Positions 8,093 to 16,786 of a stretch of 49,516 nucleotides of DNA are shown piece by piece. This DNA is from Pseudomonadota bacterium. GTDB taxonomy: Bacteria > Pseudomonadota > Gammaproteobacteria > CALCKW01. The translations under genes were made by a program, and so were the position numbers. Each line of letters starts with the position of its first letter. Positions within the stretch are counted from its first letter, which is position 1. The stretch covers positions 137,601 through 187,116 of the forward strand of contig JBCCUP010000002.1 in assembly GCA_039196715.1 (NCBI GenBank), read 5' to 3'. The notes under the pieces were generated by a model. It worked only from the letters and a program-made list of their open reading frames with translations, ran no database searches and was not told where the DNA came from.

Positions 8093-10822
8093 ATGTCTGA
8101 TTCGCCCCTCGTCCTCGTCGACGGTTCGTCGTACCTGTTTCGGGCCTTCCACGCCTTGCCGCCGCTGACCACCTCGGGCGGGCAGCCGACCGGGGCGATC
8201 CACGGCGTGATCAACATGCTCAAGAACCTGCGCGAGCGCTACCAGCCGGAGCAGTTCGTCGTGGTATTCGACGCGCCGGGCAAGACCTTCCGCGACGACC
8301 TCTATGTCGAATACAAGGCCAACCGCCCGCCGATGCCCGACGAGCTGCGCAGCCAGATCGAGCCCCTGCACGCGCTGATTCGCGCACAAGGGCTGCCGCT
8401 CATCGCGATCACTGGCGTGGAGGCCGACGACGTCATCGGCACCATGGCACGTGAAGCCAGCGAAGCCGGCAAGACCGTGGTGATCTCCACCGGTGACAAG
8501 GACCTCGCGCAGCTCGTCAACGACAAGGTCAGCCTGATCAACACGATGACCGACACGGTCATGGACACCGATGGCGTGGTGGCCAAGTTCGGCGTGCCGC
8601 CCGAGCGCATCATCGACTACCTGGCGCTCGTCGGTGACAAGGTCGATAACATCCCCGGGGTGCCGGGTTGCGGCCCGAAGACCGCGGTCAAGTGGCTCAC
8701 CGAATACGGCAACCTCGACGCCGTGATCGCCGCGAGCGGGGACGTCAAGGGCAAGATCGGCGAGCGGCTGCGCGATGCGCTCGACACCCTGCCGCTCTCG
8801 CGCGAGCTCGCCACGATCAAGCTCGACGTCGAGCACGGGCTCACCGAAGACGAGCTCAGCCCCAACGCGCCGGATGTCGAGGCCCTGCGCGAGCTCTACA
8901 CCGAGCTTGAAATGAAAACCGCGCTGAAAAACCTCGGCGGGGCGCAGGACGTGGGCGAACAGGCTGCCTCTGGCAGTGGCTCGATCGTGGCCGATACCGC
9001 CGACAGCCCGGTTGCCACGCGCTACAGCGTGATCACCACCGCGGCAGACCTCGCCGCCTGGGTCAAGAAGCTCAAGATGGTGCCGGTGTTTGCGTTCGAC
9101 ACCGAGACCACCAGCCTCGACTACATGGCGGCCGAGCTCGTTGGCGTGTCGGTGGCCGTGGCGCCCGGTCTTGCAGCCTACATCCCGGTGGCCCACCGCT
9201 ACGAGGGCGCGCCCGCGCAGCTCGAGCGCGACACCGTGCTCGATGCCCTGCGCCCGCTGCTCGAAGACCCCGCGCGCTGCATCGTCGGACAGAACCTGAA
9301 ATACGACATCAGCGTTCTGGCGCGCCATGGCCTCGACGTGCGTTCGCGCCTGCACGACACCATGCTGCAGAGCTACGTGCTCGACGCGGCCGGGTCACGC
9401 CACGACATGGACACCCTGGCAAGCAAGCACCTGGGCCACACCTGTGTGAAGTTCGAGGACATCGCTGGCAAGGGCAAGTCGCAACTGACCTTTGATCAGA
9501 TCGAACTCGAACCGGCGGCGCACTACGCCGCCGAAGACGCCGACATCACCTTGCGGCTGCACCAGGCGCTTTGGCCGCAGCTCGAGGCCGAGCCCGCGCT
9601 CAAGGCCATCTACGAGCGCATCGAGTTGCCCCTGGTGCCGGTGCTGTCAAAAGTCGAGCGCAACGGCGTGCAGCTCGACAGCGACATGCTCGGTGAGCAG
9701 AGCGCCGAGCTCGAACGCGCGATGGCCGATGCCGAACAAAAAGCGCACGACGCGGCCGGCAAGGTGTTCAACCTCTCTTCGCCGAAGCAGATCCAGCAGA
9801 TCTTCTTCGAGGAGCAGGGCATGCCGGTGATCCGCAAGACCCCCAAGGGCCAGCCGTCGACCGCCGAGGACGTACTCGAGCAACTCGCCGACGACTACGA
9901 CCTGCCGCGCCTGATCCTCGAACACCGCAGCCTCTCCAAGCTCAAGTCCACCTACACCGACAAGCTGCCGTTGCAGGTGAGTGAGGCCACCGGTCGCGTG
10001 CACACCTCCTACCACCAGGCGGTGGCGGCCACCGGGCGGCTGTCTTCGACCGACCCCAACCTGCAGAACATCCCGGTGCGCACGCCGGAGGGGCGGCGGA
10101 TCCGCGAGGCTTTCGTGCCGGCCGAGGGCAACTGCCTGCTCGCCGCGGACTACTCCCAGATCGAGCTGCGCATCATGGCGCACCTGTCAGAAGACGCGGG
10201 CCTGCTCAACGCCTTCGCCAACAAGCTGGATGTGCACCGGGCGACCGCGAGTGAAGTGTTCGACACCCCGCTCGAGGACGTCAGCAGCGACCAGCGCCGC
10301 TCTGCCAAAGCGGTCAACTTCGGCCTGATCTACGGCATGAGTGCCTTCGGGCTCGCCCGTCAGCTCGGCATCGGCCGGGGTGAGGCACAGGAGACCATTG
10401 ACCGGTACTTCGACCGCTACCCCGGCGTCAAACGCTACATGGACGAAACCCGGGCCCAAGCGCACGACGTCGGCTACGTCCAGACGGTGTTCGGTCGGCG
10501 TCTGTACCTGCACGAGATCCACTCGCGCAACGCCCAGATGCGGGCCTACGCCGAGCGCACCGCGATCAACGCGCCGATGCAGGGCACCGCGGCGGACATC
10601 ATCAAGAAAGCCATGATCGATGTGCAAGCGTGGCTCGACCGGGGCGACGTCGACGCGCGCATGATCATGCAGGTCCACGATGAACTCGTCTTCGACGTGG
10701 CCGCGTCTGACGTCGAGCGCCTCTCGGCCGAAGTCAGTGACCGCATGGCACGCGTCGCCGAGCTGTCCGTGCCGCTCGAGGTCGACACCGGGGTCGGTCA
10801 CAGTTGGGAGCAGGCGCACTGA
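8093..10822 (+). CDS. polA: DNA polymerase I
   Basis: This is the full-length three-domain repair and Okazaki-fragment polymerase, 909 residues. Residues 1 to about 290 are the 5'-3' flap exonuclease (VDGSSYLFRAFHALP, GVEADDVIGTMA, STGDKDLAQLV, GVPGCGPKTA). The 3'-5' proofreading domain keeps its acidic residues (FAFDTETTSLD, GQNLKYDISVL, YAAEDADITLR), so proofreading is probably active. The polymerase domain has motif A (LLAADYSQIELRI), motif B (RRSAKAVNFGLIYGMSAFGL) and motif C (MQVHDELVFDV), and ends WEQAH as PolA proteins typically do. The ATG at 8093 starts MSDSPLVLVDG. The last 61 bp recur at 18685-18745, on the far side of the mevalonate block. Confidence 0.98.
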   Translation: MSDSPLVLVDGSSYLFRAFHALPPLTTSGGQPTGAIHGVINMLKNLRERYQPEQFVVVFDAPGKTFRDDLYVEYKANRPPMPDELRSQIEPLHALIRAQGLPLIAITGVEADDVIGTMAREASEAGKTVVISTGDKDLAQLVNDKVSLINTMTDTVMDTDGVVAKFGVPPERIIDYLALVGDKVDNIPGVPGCGPKTAVKWLTEYGNLDAVIAASGDVKGKIGERLRDALDTLPLSRELATIKLDVEHGLTEDELSPNAPDVEALRELYTELEMKTALKNLGGAQDVGEQAASGSGSIVADTADSPVATRYSVITTAADLAAWVKKLKMVPVFAFDTETTSLDYMAAELVGVSVAVAPGLAAYIPVAHRYEGAPAQLERDTVLDALRPLLEDPARCIVGQNLKYDISVLARHGLDVRSRLHDTMLQSYVLDAAGSRHDMDTLASKHLGHTCVKFEDIAGKGKSQLTFDQIELEPAAHYAAEDADITLRLHQALWPQLEAEPALKAIYERIELPLVPVLSKVERNGVQLDSDMLGEQSAELERAMADAEQKAHDAAGKVFNLSSPKQIQQIFFEEQGMPVIRKTPKGQPSTAEDVLEQLADDYDLPRLILEHRSLSKLKSTYTDKLPLQVSEATGRVHTSYHQAVAATGRLSSTDPNLQNIPVRTPEGRRIREAFVPAEGNCLLAADYSQIELRIMAHLSEDAGLLNAFANKLDVHRATASEVFDTPLEDVSSDQRRSAKAVNFGLIYGMSAFGLARQLGIGRGEAQETIDRYFDRYPGVKRYMDETRAQAHDVGYVQTVFGRRLYLHEIHSRNAQMRAYAERTAINAPMQGTAADIIKKAMIDVQAWLDRGDVDARMIMQVHDELVFDVAASDVERLSAEVSDRMARVAELSVPLEVDTGVGHSWEQAH

Positions 10823-10823
10823 C
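10763..10823 (+). repeat. direct repeat, left copy (polA 3' end)
   Basis: These 61 bp encode the last 19 codons of polA, the stop codon and one extra base. They align without gaps to 18685-18745 with four mismatches (57/61). Sequence on either side does not align, so the match has sharp borders, especially at the right end. Confidence 0.9.
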
Positions 10824-11491
10824 ATGCCCTGGTCCCCAGCCTCGCACAGCGGGCACCCGGTACAGCAGCCCATCGCGGTTCAGCCCATTGGGGGACCTCG
10901 AGCCCAGCGTATCGAACCCAATCGGTGGCGTCGCACATGTCGGTCATCAACACGGTGTGCAGCACGCGTTCGACCGGGAGGGCGAAATCGAGAACGGGCG
11001 AAAACGGTGGCACTCGCACGCTGCGCGGGTTTGCCGGACTCGATCAGGTGGCCATGGTCGTCGTGCTCACGGTACTGCGCATCGGGGGGTGTGCTCGGCG
11101 AGGTAGCGGTTGCTGGCACCGGCGCCCACGGGTGCCCCGTACACTGAAACACGGTGGTGGGCACCCCGATGCTCAGATGCCTCTGACTCTGTTTGGTCTC
11201 ACGCCACCGGTCGGGATGCTGCAACGCAAACGCGCCGCTCGGCGTGCCCTGGGTCGGCGCGTCACGGGGTGCGACCTGACGGGGATGTAACGGGCGCTGT
11301 AGCCGTCTGCGACCGGCGTGCTGGCCGTGTCCGCCCCGGTCGACGGGCACCGACCTTGTCGGGCTGCTCGGCCCCGTGATTTCTGTGGGAGAATACCGGG
11401 TTAACGTGTCACATCGGCGTACGCAGAGACCCGCATCGACTGGCCTGGCCTGGCGGGGCGGTGGCGGGCGCCAACAGACACTGTCCTCGAG
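10824..11491. other. long non-coding gap between polA and the mevalonate operon
   Basis: About 670 bp without a convincing gene. Short frames exist on both strands but lack homology and start signals. A minus-strand segment near 10900-11015 reads VERVLHTVLMTDMCDAT, which faintly resembles the first conserved motif of class III adenylate cyclases, and might be a gene remnant. The 3' part presumably holds the mevalonate operon promoter, but no -35/-10 pair stands out. Confidence 0.5.
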
Positions 11492-12547
11492 GTGAGATTC
11501 ACTTTGCGCAAACGACCCACGTTCGACACCCCGGTACCGACCAGCTTCGTGGGGCCCATTCGGTTCTCGGGACCGGTTGTCGACGGCGACGTGCGTGTGC
11601 CGCTGGCGACCTATGAAACCCCGCTGTGGCACTCCACGGATCGAGGCGCTGCCGTGTCTCGCCACGCAGGCGGCATCCAGGTCACGCTGATCGATGAGTG
11701 CATGACCCGCTCGATCGCATTGCGCGCGCCGGACGCCGAGCACGCGCACCGCGCGTGGCGCCGAATCGAGGCAGACCGGGCTCGGGTGGCGGACAGGGTA
11801 GCGTCCACGAGTCGCTTTGCCCGTCTGACCGACATGGACAAGCAGATTGTCGGCAATCTGCTGTTCATCCGGCTGTCGTGCAGCACCGGGGACGCGGCGG
11901 GTCACAACATGGTGACCAAGGCAGCCGAGGCGGTGCTGACCTGGATACTCGCCGAACACCCGGAACTTGAGTACGCGTCGATTTCCGGTAACGTGTGCAC
12001 GGACAAGAAGACGTCGGCTGTGAACGGCCTGGCGGGCAGGGGAAAAAACGTCGTCGCCGAGCTGACCGTGCCTGGACGTGTGTTGTCCCGCGTCCTGCGC
12101 ACGACGGCGCGCAAGATCGTCACCCTGAACTACGAGAAGAACTACGTCGGTAGCACTTTGGCCGGCTCGCTGCGCACGGCGAATGCGCACTTTGCCAACA
12201 TGTTGCTCGGCTTCTACCTGGCCACAGGACAGGACGCGGCTAACATCATTGAGGGGAGCCAGGGTCTTGTGCATTGCGAGACACGTGGTGAAAACGAGTC
12301 TGACTTGTATTTTATCTGTAGCTTGCCCAACCTGATCCTCGGCACAGTGGGTGCCGGCAAATCCAACACCGTGGTAGAGAAGAACCTGATGGAGCTTGGT
12401 TGCAAGGCAACGCGAGATACGGGCGACAATGCACGTCGGCTGGCAGGCATCTGTGCGGGAGTTGTATTGTGTGGAGAGCTGTCCCTGCTCGCGGCACAAA
12501 CCAATCCCGGAGAATTGGTGCGCGCACACATGGAGCTCGAGCGATGA
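11492..12547 (+). CDS. mvaA: class I hydroxymethylglutaryl-CoA reductase
   Basis: This enzyme reduces HMG-CoA to mevalonate with NADPH, the committed step of the mevalonate route. The 351-residue protein has no membrane domain and resembles the catalytic part of class I enzymes: VPLATYETPLWHSTDRGAA with the catalytic Glu, STSRFARL, GDAAGHNMVTKAAE with the catalytic Asp region, GNVCTDKKTSAVN with the catalytic Lys, and DNARRLAGICAGVVLCGELS. At the C-terminus, where animal enzymes have GHLVKSH with the catalytic His, this one reads GELVRAH, so that His appears replaced by Glu341, while His346 remains. The start is GTG. The stop overlaps the next start in ATGA, so translation is probably coupled. 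Confidence 0.92.
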   Translation: MRFTLRKRPTFDTPVPTSFVGPIRFSGPVVDGDVRVPLATYETPLWHSTDRGAAVSRHAGGIQVTLIDECMTRSIALRAPDAEHAHRAWRRIEADRARVADRVASTSRFARLTDMDKQIVGNLLFIRLSCSTGDAAGHNMVTKAAEAVLTWILAEHPELEYASISGNVCTDKKTSAVNGLAGRGKNVVAELTVPGRVLSRVLRTTARKIVTLNYEKNYVGSTLAGSLRTANAHFANMLLGFYLATGQDAANIIEGSQGLVHCETRGENESDLYFICSLPNLILGTVGAGKSNTVVEKNLMELGCKATRDTGDNARRLAGICAGVVLCGELSLLAAQTNPGELVRAHMELER

Positions 12548-13596
12548 GTTCGTCAGCCACAACGGACACACAAGTTGCCGACCGCAAACTCGAGCACATC
12601 CGGGCGATCGAGTCCGACCCCGAGGTGGAGCGTCGAGGCTCGGGATTCGACAAGGTGCACTTGACCCACCGTGCCCTGCCGGAACTGGATTTCGATGCCG
12701 TCGACACAGGCACCGTGTTTCTCGGCAAACCCTTGAGCTTTCCGATGTTGATCTCGTCCATGACCGGCGGTCACGGCAAGGAGATCCTGCGCATCAACCG
12801 CAACCTGGCGGAGGCCGCGGAGCGGACCGGTGTCGCCATGGCCGTCGGGTCGCAACGCGTGATGTTCACCGACCCCCAGTCGAGGAGCAGTTTCGCGCTG
12901 CGCGAACACGCGCCGAGTGTGCCGCTGCTCGCGAACATCGGCGCCGTACAATTGAATTACGGCCTCGATGCCTCGCACTGCCGGCTGGCGCTCGACACGT
13001 TGGAGGCGGACGCCCTGTACCTGCACCTCAACCCGCTGCAGGAGTGTGTACAGCCAGAGGGGGACCGGAACTTCGCGCGCTTGAATGAGCGTATCGCGGC
13101 ACTGGTGCAGGCCGTGCCGGAGCCGGTCATCCTCAAGGAAGTCGGCGCAGGCTTGTCGGCGAGTGATGTCGCGGCGGGCTTGGCGTCGGGTGTTCGCCAT
13201 TTCGATGTGGCCGGGCGAGGCGGTACGTCCTGGAGCCGCATCGAGTACCACCGCCGGCGAGCCGAAGACGACGACCTGGGCTTGGTGTTCCAGGACTGGG
13301 GCTTGACCACAGTGGATGCCTTGATCGACGCCAGGGCCGAACTGACGCGGCAGCAGTCGCAGGCGACCCTGATCGCCAGCGGCGGTATCCGCAACGGCAT
13401 CGACATGGCGAAGTGCCTGGTGCTCGGTGCGGATGTCTGTGGTGTGGCGGCCCCGCTGCTCGCGGCTGCGCAACACTCGGTCGAAAGCCTGGTTGAGCGA
13501 ATAAATCGGCTACGGTCGGAGTTTAAGACAGCGATGTTCCTGCTCGGTTGTGCAGAGGTCGATGCGTTGAAGCACAACGCGTCCTTGCTGCGCTAG
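12544..13596 (+). CDS. fni: type 2 isopentenyl-diphosphate delta-isomerase
   Basis: This FMN-dependent isomerase interconverts isopentenyl and dimethylallyl diphosphate, the end products of the pathway. At 350 residues it has the usual family length. Visible family motifs are LISSMTGGHGKE, MAVGSQRVMF, NPLQECVQPEGDRNF, VILKEVGAGLS, FDVAGRGGTSWSRIE and LIASGGIRNGIDMAKCL, the last two forming the FMN phosphate site of the TIM barrel. Type 2 enzymes are typical partners of bacterial and archaeal mevalonate pathways, as opposed to the Nudix type 1. It overlaps the reductase stop by four bases and is followed by mvaS after 13 bp. Confidence 0.95.
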   Translation: MSSSATTDTQVADRKLEHIRAIESDPEVERRGSGFDKVHLTHRALPELDFDAVDTGTVFLGKPLSFPMLISSMTGGHGKEILRINRNLAEAAERTGVAMAVGSQRVMFTDPQSRSSFALREHAPSVPLLANIGAVQLNYGLDASHCRLALDTLEADALYLHLNPLQECVQPEGDRNFARLNERIAALVQAVPEPVILKEVGAGLSASDVAAGLASGVRHFDVAGRGGTSWSRIEYHRRRAEDDDLGLVFQDWGLTTVDALIDARAELTRQQSQATLIASGGIRNGIDMAKCLVLGADVCGVAAPLLAAAQHSVESLVERINRLRSEFKTAMFLLGCAEVDALKHNASLLR

Positions 13597-13609
13597 AGAA
13601 CCCGCCGCT

Positions 13610-14773
13610 ATGACAGTCACCGGAATTGATGCCATCTCGTTTTACGCGCCCGGGCGATACGTCGGCCTCGACACCCTGGCGGCGCAACGCGGCATCGACC
13701 CCGACAAATTCTCCAAGGGCATCGGCCAGCACCTGATCGCGCTGCCCGGGCACGACGAGGACATCGTCACGCTGGCAGCCGAGGCGGCGCAGCCGCTGAT
13801 CGAACAAGCCGGCACGGACGGCTTGGACACGCTGCTGTTCGCCACCGAGACCGGCGTGGATCAGTCAAAATCGGCGGGCGTGTACCTGCACCGTCTGCTG
13901 AACCTGCCCGCCAATTGCCGCACTGTGGAACTCAAACAGGCCTGCTACGCAGCGACACCGGCGCTGCACATGGCCTGCAGTCACGTGGCGCGCAAACCGG
14001 CGCGGCGCGTGCTGGTGGTGGCCTCCGATGTCGCGCGCTACGACCTCGACTCCCCCGGCGAGGCGACGCAGGGGGCGGGCGCAGTGGCCATGCTCGTCAG
14101 TGCCAACCCGCGGGTGTTGTCGCTCGGAAACATCTCCGGTGTGTTCACCGAAGACGTCATGGATTTCTGGCGGCCGAACCACCGCCGTACACCCTTGTTC
14201 GACGGCAAATATTCAACCCTGCGCTACCTCAACGCGTTGTCGATGGCCTGGCGCGACTACCGCGCGCAGGGCGGTGTCGAATACGCCGATTTCGCGCACT
14301 TCTGTTTTCACCTGCCGTTTTCCCGCATGGGCGAGAAGGCCCACCAGCGCCTGGCCAAGGAGGCCAAGGCGGCCTGCGACCTGGACCAGGCGGCCTCGGG
14401 CCTGATCTACAACCGCGTGGTCGGCAACACCTACACGGCGTCACTGTACCTGTCGGTCTTGTCAACCCTCGAGCACAGTGAAACCGATCTCGCTGATCAA
14501 CGGCTGGGCCTGTTCAGCTACGGCTCGGGTGCGATCGGTGAATTCTTCGATGCCAGCGTGCAACCGGGCTACCGCGATCACCTCGCGGTCGATCGACACC
14601 GCGCGCTGCTCGATGAGCGCACCCCTGTGGACTACGACGAATACCTGTCGTTGTGGCACGCCGCAGACGACCCGGTCAACGGCAATATCACCTTGCCCGA
14701 CACCGCGCGCGGCCGCTTCCGTCTGGCGTCGATCGAACAGGACAAACGGGTGTACCTTGACCGACTCGCCTGA
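13610..14773 (+). CDS. mvaS: hydroxymethylglutaryl-CoA synthase
   Basis: This thiolase-fold enzyme condenses acetyl-CoA with acetoacetyl-CoA to HMG-CoA. The 387-residue length fits bacterial MvaS. The catalytic triad is visible: Glu80 in LLFATETGVDQSKS, nucleophile Cys112 in VELKQACYAATPAL and His234 in FAHFCFHLPFSRMGEKAH. SYGSGAIGEFF near the C-terminus is the conserved glycine-rich turn. The acetoacetyl-CoA thiolase that would supply its substrate is not in this window and must come from elsewhere, for example beta-oxidation enzymes. Its last 17 bases overlap the start of the next kinase gene. Confidence 0.95.
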   Translation: MTVTGIDAISFYAPGRYVGLDTLAAQRGIDPDKFSKGIGQHLIALPGHDEDIVTLAAEAAQPLIEQAGTDGLDTLLFATETGVDQSKSAGVYLHRLLNLPANCRTVELKQACYAATPALHMACSHVARKPARRVLVVASDVARYDLDSPGEATQGAGAVAMLVSANPRVLSLGNISGVFTEDVMDFWRPNHRRTPLFDGKYSTLRYLNALSMAWRDYRAQGGVEYADFAHFCFHLPFSRMGEKAHQRLAKEAKAACDLDQAASGLIYNRVVGNTYTASLYLSVLSTLEHSETDLADQRLGLFSYGSGAIGEFFDASVQPGYRDHLAVDRHRALLDERTPVDYDEYLSLWHAADDPVNGNITLPDTARGRFRLASIEQDKRVYLDRLA

Positions 14774-15875
14774 TGCCGTCGCCCACGCGCCCGGCAAGCT
14801 CATCCTGTCCGGGGAGCACTCGGTGCTCTACGGCGCGCCGGCCATGGCCATGGCGATCGCGTCCTACACGGAGGTCTGGTTCAAGTCCGTTGGGCCCAAG
14901 ACCGGCCTGCGAACCGCGTTTGGCGGGCTGTCGGCGGGCGCCTACTACCCGCTGAAGATCCTCTCCCGATTCAAACACTCGCTCGACCAGCGTTTCGATC
15001 AATTCAAGCGCGGTGAGTTGGGTGTGCGCCAGATTCTCACGCGACCCGACGACCTCGCCGTCTACACCTTGGCGGCGCTCCTGCAGGACAAGGACGGCGG
15101 CGAGCTGACCGGTGTGGGTGCAGTCAACCGTGTGCCCTTGCCCGGGCAACTGGGCAGCCGATCCAGCCTGCCGATCGGCGCGGGACTGGGTTCCTCCGCG
15201 GCCGTTGTGGCCGCGACCACCGTGTTGTTCGAATCCCTGCTCGACCGCCACAAGAGCCTTGAGGCCCGCTACGAACGGGTGCGCTTCTGCGAACGCCTGA
15301 AGCACGGCAACGCGGGTCCGATTGACGCTGCGACCGTGGTGCGCGGTGGCCTGGTGCGCTACGACGGGCAGGGCTTCAGCACGCACACGCTTGCACACGA
15401 CCACAGCCTCGCACGTGGCGAGGGGTGGTTCTGTGCACTGCAAGGGCGGCCGCTCAGTCCCACCGGCGAGTGCGTGAGCCAGGTGCGCGAACGCCACGGG
15501 TCGGATCGTGTCCTGTGGGACCGCTTCGCCGAGTGCACACAGGCGCTGGCCACTGCCTTGACCAACGGCGTGGACCCGGATGAAGCCATCCGCGAGAACC
15601 AACGCCTGTTGGATGTGATCGGCGTCGTGCCGGCGGTGACCCGGGAGTTCATTGCCGCGGTCGAGGCGGCTGGCGGGGCGGCCAAGGTCTGTGGCGCAGG
15701 TGCGGTACGTGGCGACAACGGCGGTGCGATTCTCGTGCACCTGCGAGATCCCGAAGCGATCACATCCCTGAGCGCGCAGTACCCGGCGGTGCAGTGGTCG
15801 CCACTGTGTCTGTCTCGCACCGGTGCCGCTGTGGGTCCTGCACCGCAGCGACCGCTGCCGGCGCCCGCGGGGTGA
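14757..15875 (+). CDS. mvk: mevalonate kinase (GHMP family)
   Basis: This kinase phosphorylates mevalonate with ATP. The 372-residue GHMP-fold protein has HAPGKLILSGEHSVLYG at the N-terminus, the phosphate-binding loop IGAGLGSSAAVVAAT, and LKHGNAGPIDAATVVRGG, whose Asp is the likely catalytic base, as in mevalonate kinases. The C-terminal glycine loop GGAAKVCGAGAVRGDNGGAI is present. The reading frame offers no ATG near the conserved start; a TTG at 14757, inside the end of mvaS, gives LTDSPDAVAHAPGK and is the best start. It overlaps mvaS by 17 bp and the next gene by four (GTGA). Which of the two kinases acts first is assigned from motifs only. Confidence 0.85.
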   Translation: MTDSPDAVAHAPGKLILSGEHSVLYGAPAMAMAIASYTEVWFKSVGPKTGLRTAFGGLSAGAYYPLKILSRFKHSLDQRFDQFKRGELGVRQILTRPDDLAVYTLAALLQDKDGGELTGVGAVNRVPLPGQLGSRSSLPIGAGLGSSAAVVAATTVLFESLLDRHKSLEARYERVRFCERLKHGNAGPIDAATVVRGGLVRYDGQGFSTHTLAHDHSLARGEGWFCALQGRPLSPTGECVSQVRERHGSDRVLWDRFAECTQALATALTNGVDPDEAIRENQRLLDVIGVVPAVTREFIAAVEAAGGAAKVCGAGAVRGDNGGAILVHLRDPEAITSLSAQYPAVQWSPLCLSRTGAAVGPAPQRPLPAPAG

Positions 15876-16786
15876 TTCGAGCCAGCGCACCCGGCTCGAT
15901 CATGATCACTGGCGAACACGCGGTGGTCTACGGCGAGCGGGCCGTCGTGGCGGCGGTCGCGCGCCGCATCACCGTCAGTTTGACGCCGCGCTCTGATCGT
16001 CAGGTGCACGTGCGGTCGTCGATTGCCGACCCGCTGGTCACACACCTCGATACGCTCAGCCCGGTCGACCCCTTCCGGCCGGTGATCGCCGTGCTCGATG
16101 CGTACCGCGACACGGTGCCGGCCGGCTTTGAACTCGACATCCGCTCCGACATCGATCCCACGCTCGGGCTTGGCTCGTCCGCGGCCGTGATCGTGGCGAG
16201 CCTGGCCACGTGCCAGCGGTTTGCCGGTTTCGATCCCTGCGCCGACCCCCTCGCCGTGCACCGAGAGGCGCTCGGTATCGTGCAGGGCTTGCAGGGGCGT
16301 GGCAGCGGTGCCGACGTGGCCGCGAGTGTGTTCGGCGGGCTGTTGGCCTACCGCGCCCCGCCGGACACCGAGGTGAGGCCGCTGCCCGCGCCGCCATCGC
16401 TGGCGTTGCGTTACAGCGGCTACAAGACGCCGACTGCCGAGGTCCTGGCACGGGTGGCGCAGCACACCCGCGGGCGGGAGGCCGAGTACGCGAAACGCTA
16501 CCGCATCATGGGCGCCAGTGCCGATGCCGCAGTCGATGCCGCCATCGCCGAGGACTGGCGCGCTTTCGCCGCTGCACTGAACCGCTACCAACCGCTCCTG
16601 GTCGAGCTCGGCGTCAGCGACACCCTGCTCGACGAGCTGGTCGCTGGCGCACTCGCCACGCCCGGCACCTTGGCGGCCAAGATCTCGGGCTCGGGCCTGG
16701 GCGATTGTGTTCTGGCCCTCGGCGCGACGCCGCCGGGTTTTTCGCCGATTACCGTGGCGCCCGAGGGCATGGTGTTGCATGGCTAG
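15872..16786 (+). CDS. GHMP kinase, probable phosphomevalonate kinase
   Basis: This second GHMP kinase of 304 residues probably phosphorylates 5-phosphomevalonate to the diphosphate, the step left open by its neighbours. It has SAPGSIMITGEHAVVYGERA, the loop LGLGSSAAVIVASLA, and LQGRGSGADVAASVFGGLLAY, a GSGADVAAS motif typical of bacterial phosphomevalonate kinases rather than mevalonate kinases. Then come ALRYSGYKTPTAEVL and the C-terminal AAKISGSGLGDCVLAL. The start GTG at 15872 overlaps the previous stop, and its own stop lies eight bases inside the decarboxylase gene, so the three proteins are probably made in a fixed ratio. Mevalonate kinase activity for this protein instead of the preceding one cannot be excluded. 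Confidence 0.75.
   Translation: MIRASAPGSIMITGEHAVVYGERAVVAAVARRITVSLTPRSDRQVHVRSSIADPLVTHLDTLSPVDPFRPVIAVLDAYRDTVPAGFELDIRSDIDPTLGLGSSAAVIVASLATCQRFAGFDPCADPLAVHREALGIVQGLQGRGSGADVAASVFGGLLAYRAPPDTEVRPLPAPPSLALRYSGYKTPTAEVLARVAQHTRGREAEYAKRYRIMGASADAAVDAAIAEDWRAFAAALNRYQPLLVELGVSDTLLDELVAGALATPGTLAAKISGSGLGDCVLALGATPPGFSPITVAPEGMVLHG

Noticed and set aside
7976-9355. 459-codon minus-strand frame opposite polA
   Set aside because: Lies antisense to the exonuclease domains of polA with a composition typical of shadow frames; no start signal.
10880-12571. 563-codon minus-strand frame opposite HMG-CoA reductase
   Set aside because: Covers both the reductase and a non-coding gap, low-complexity Arg/His-rich translation, no homology.
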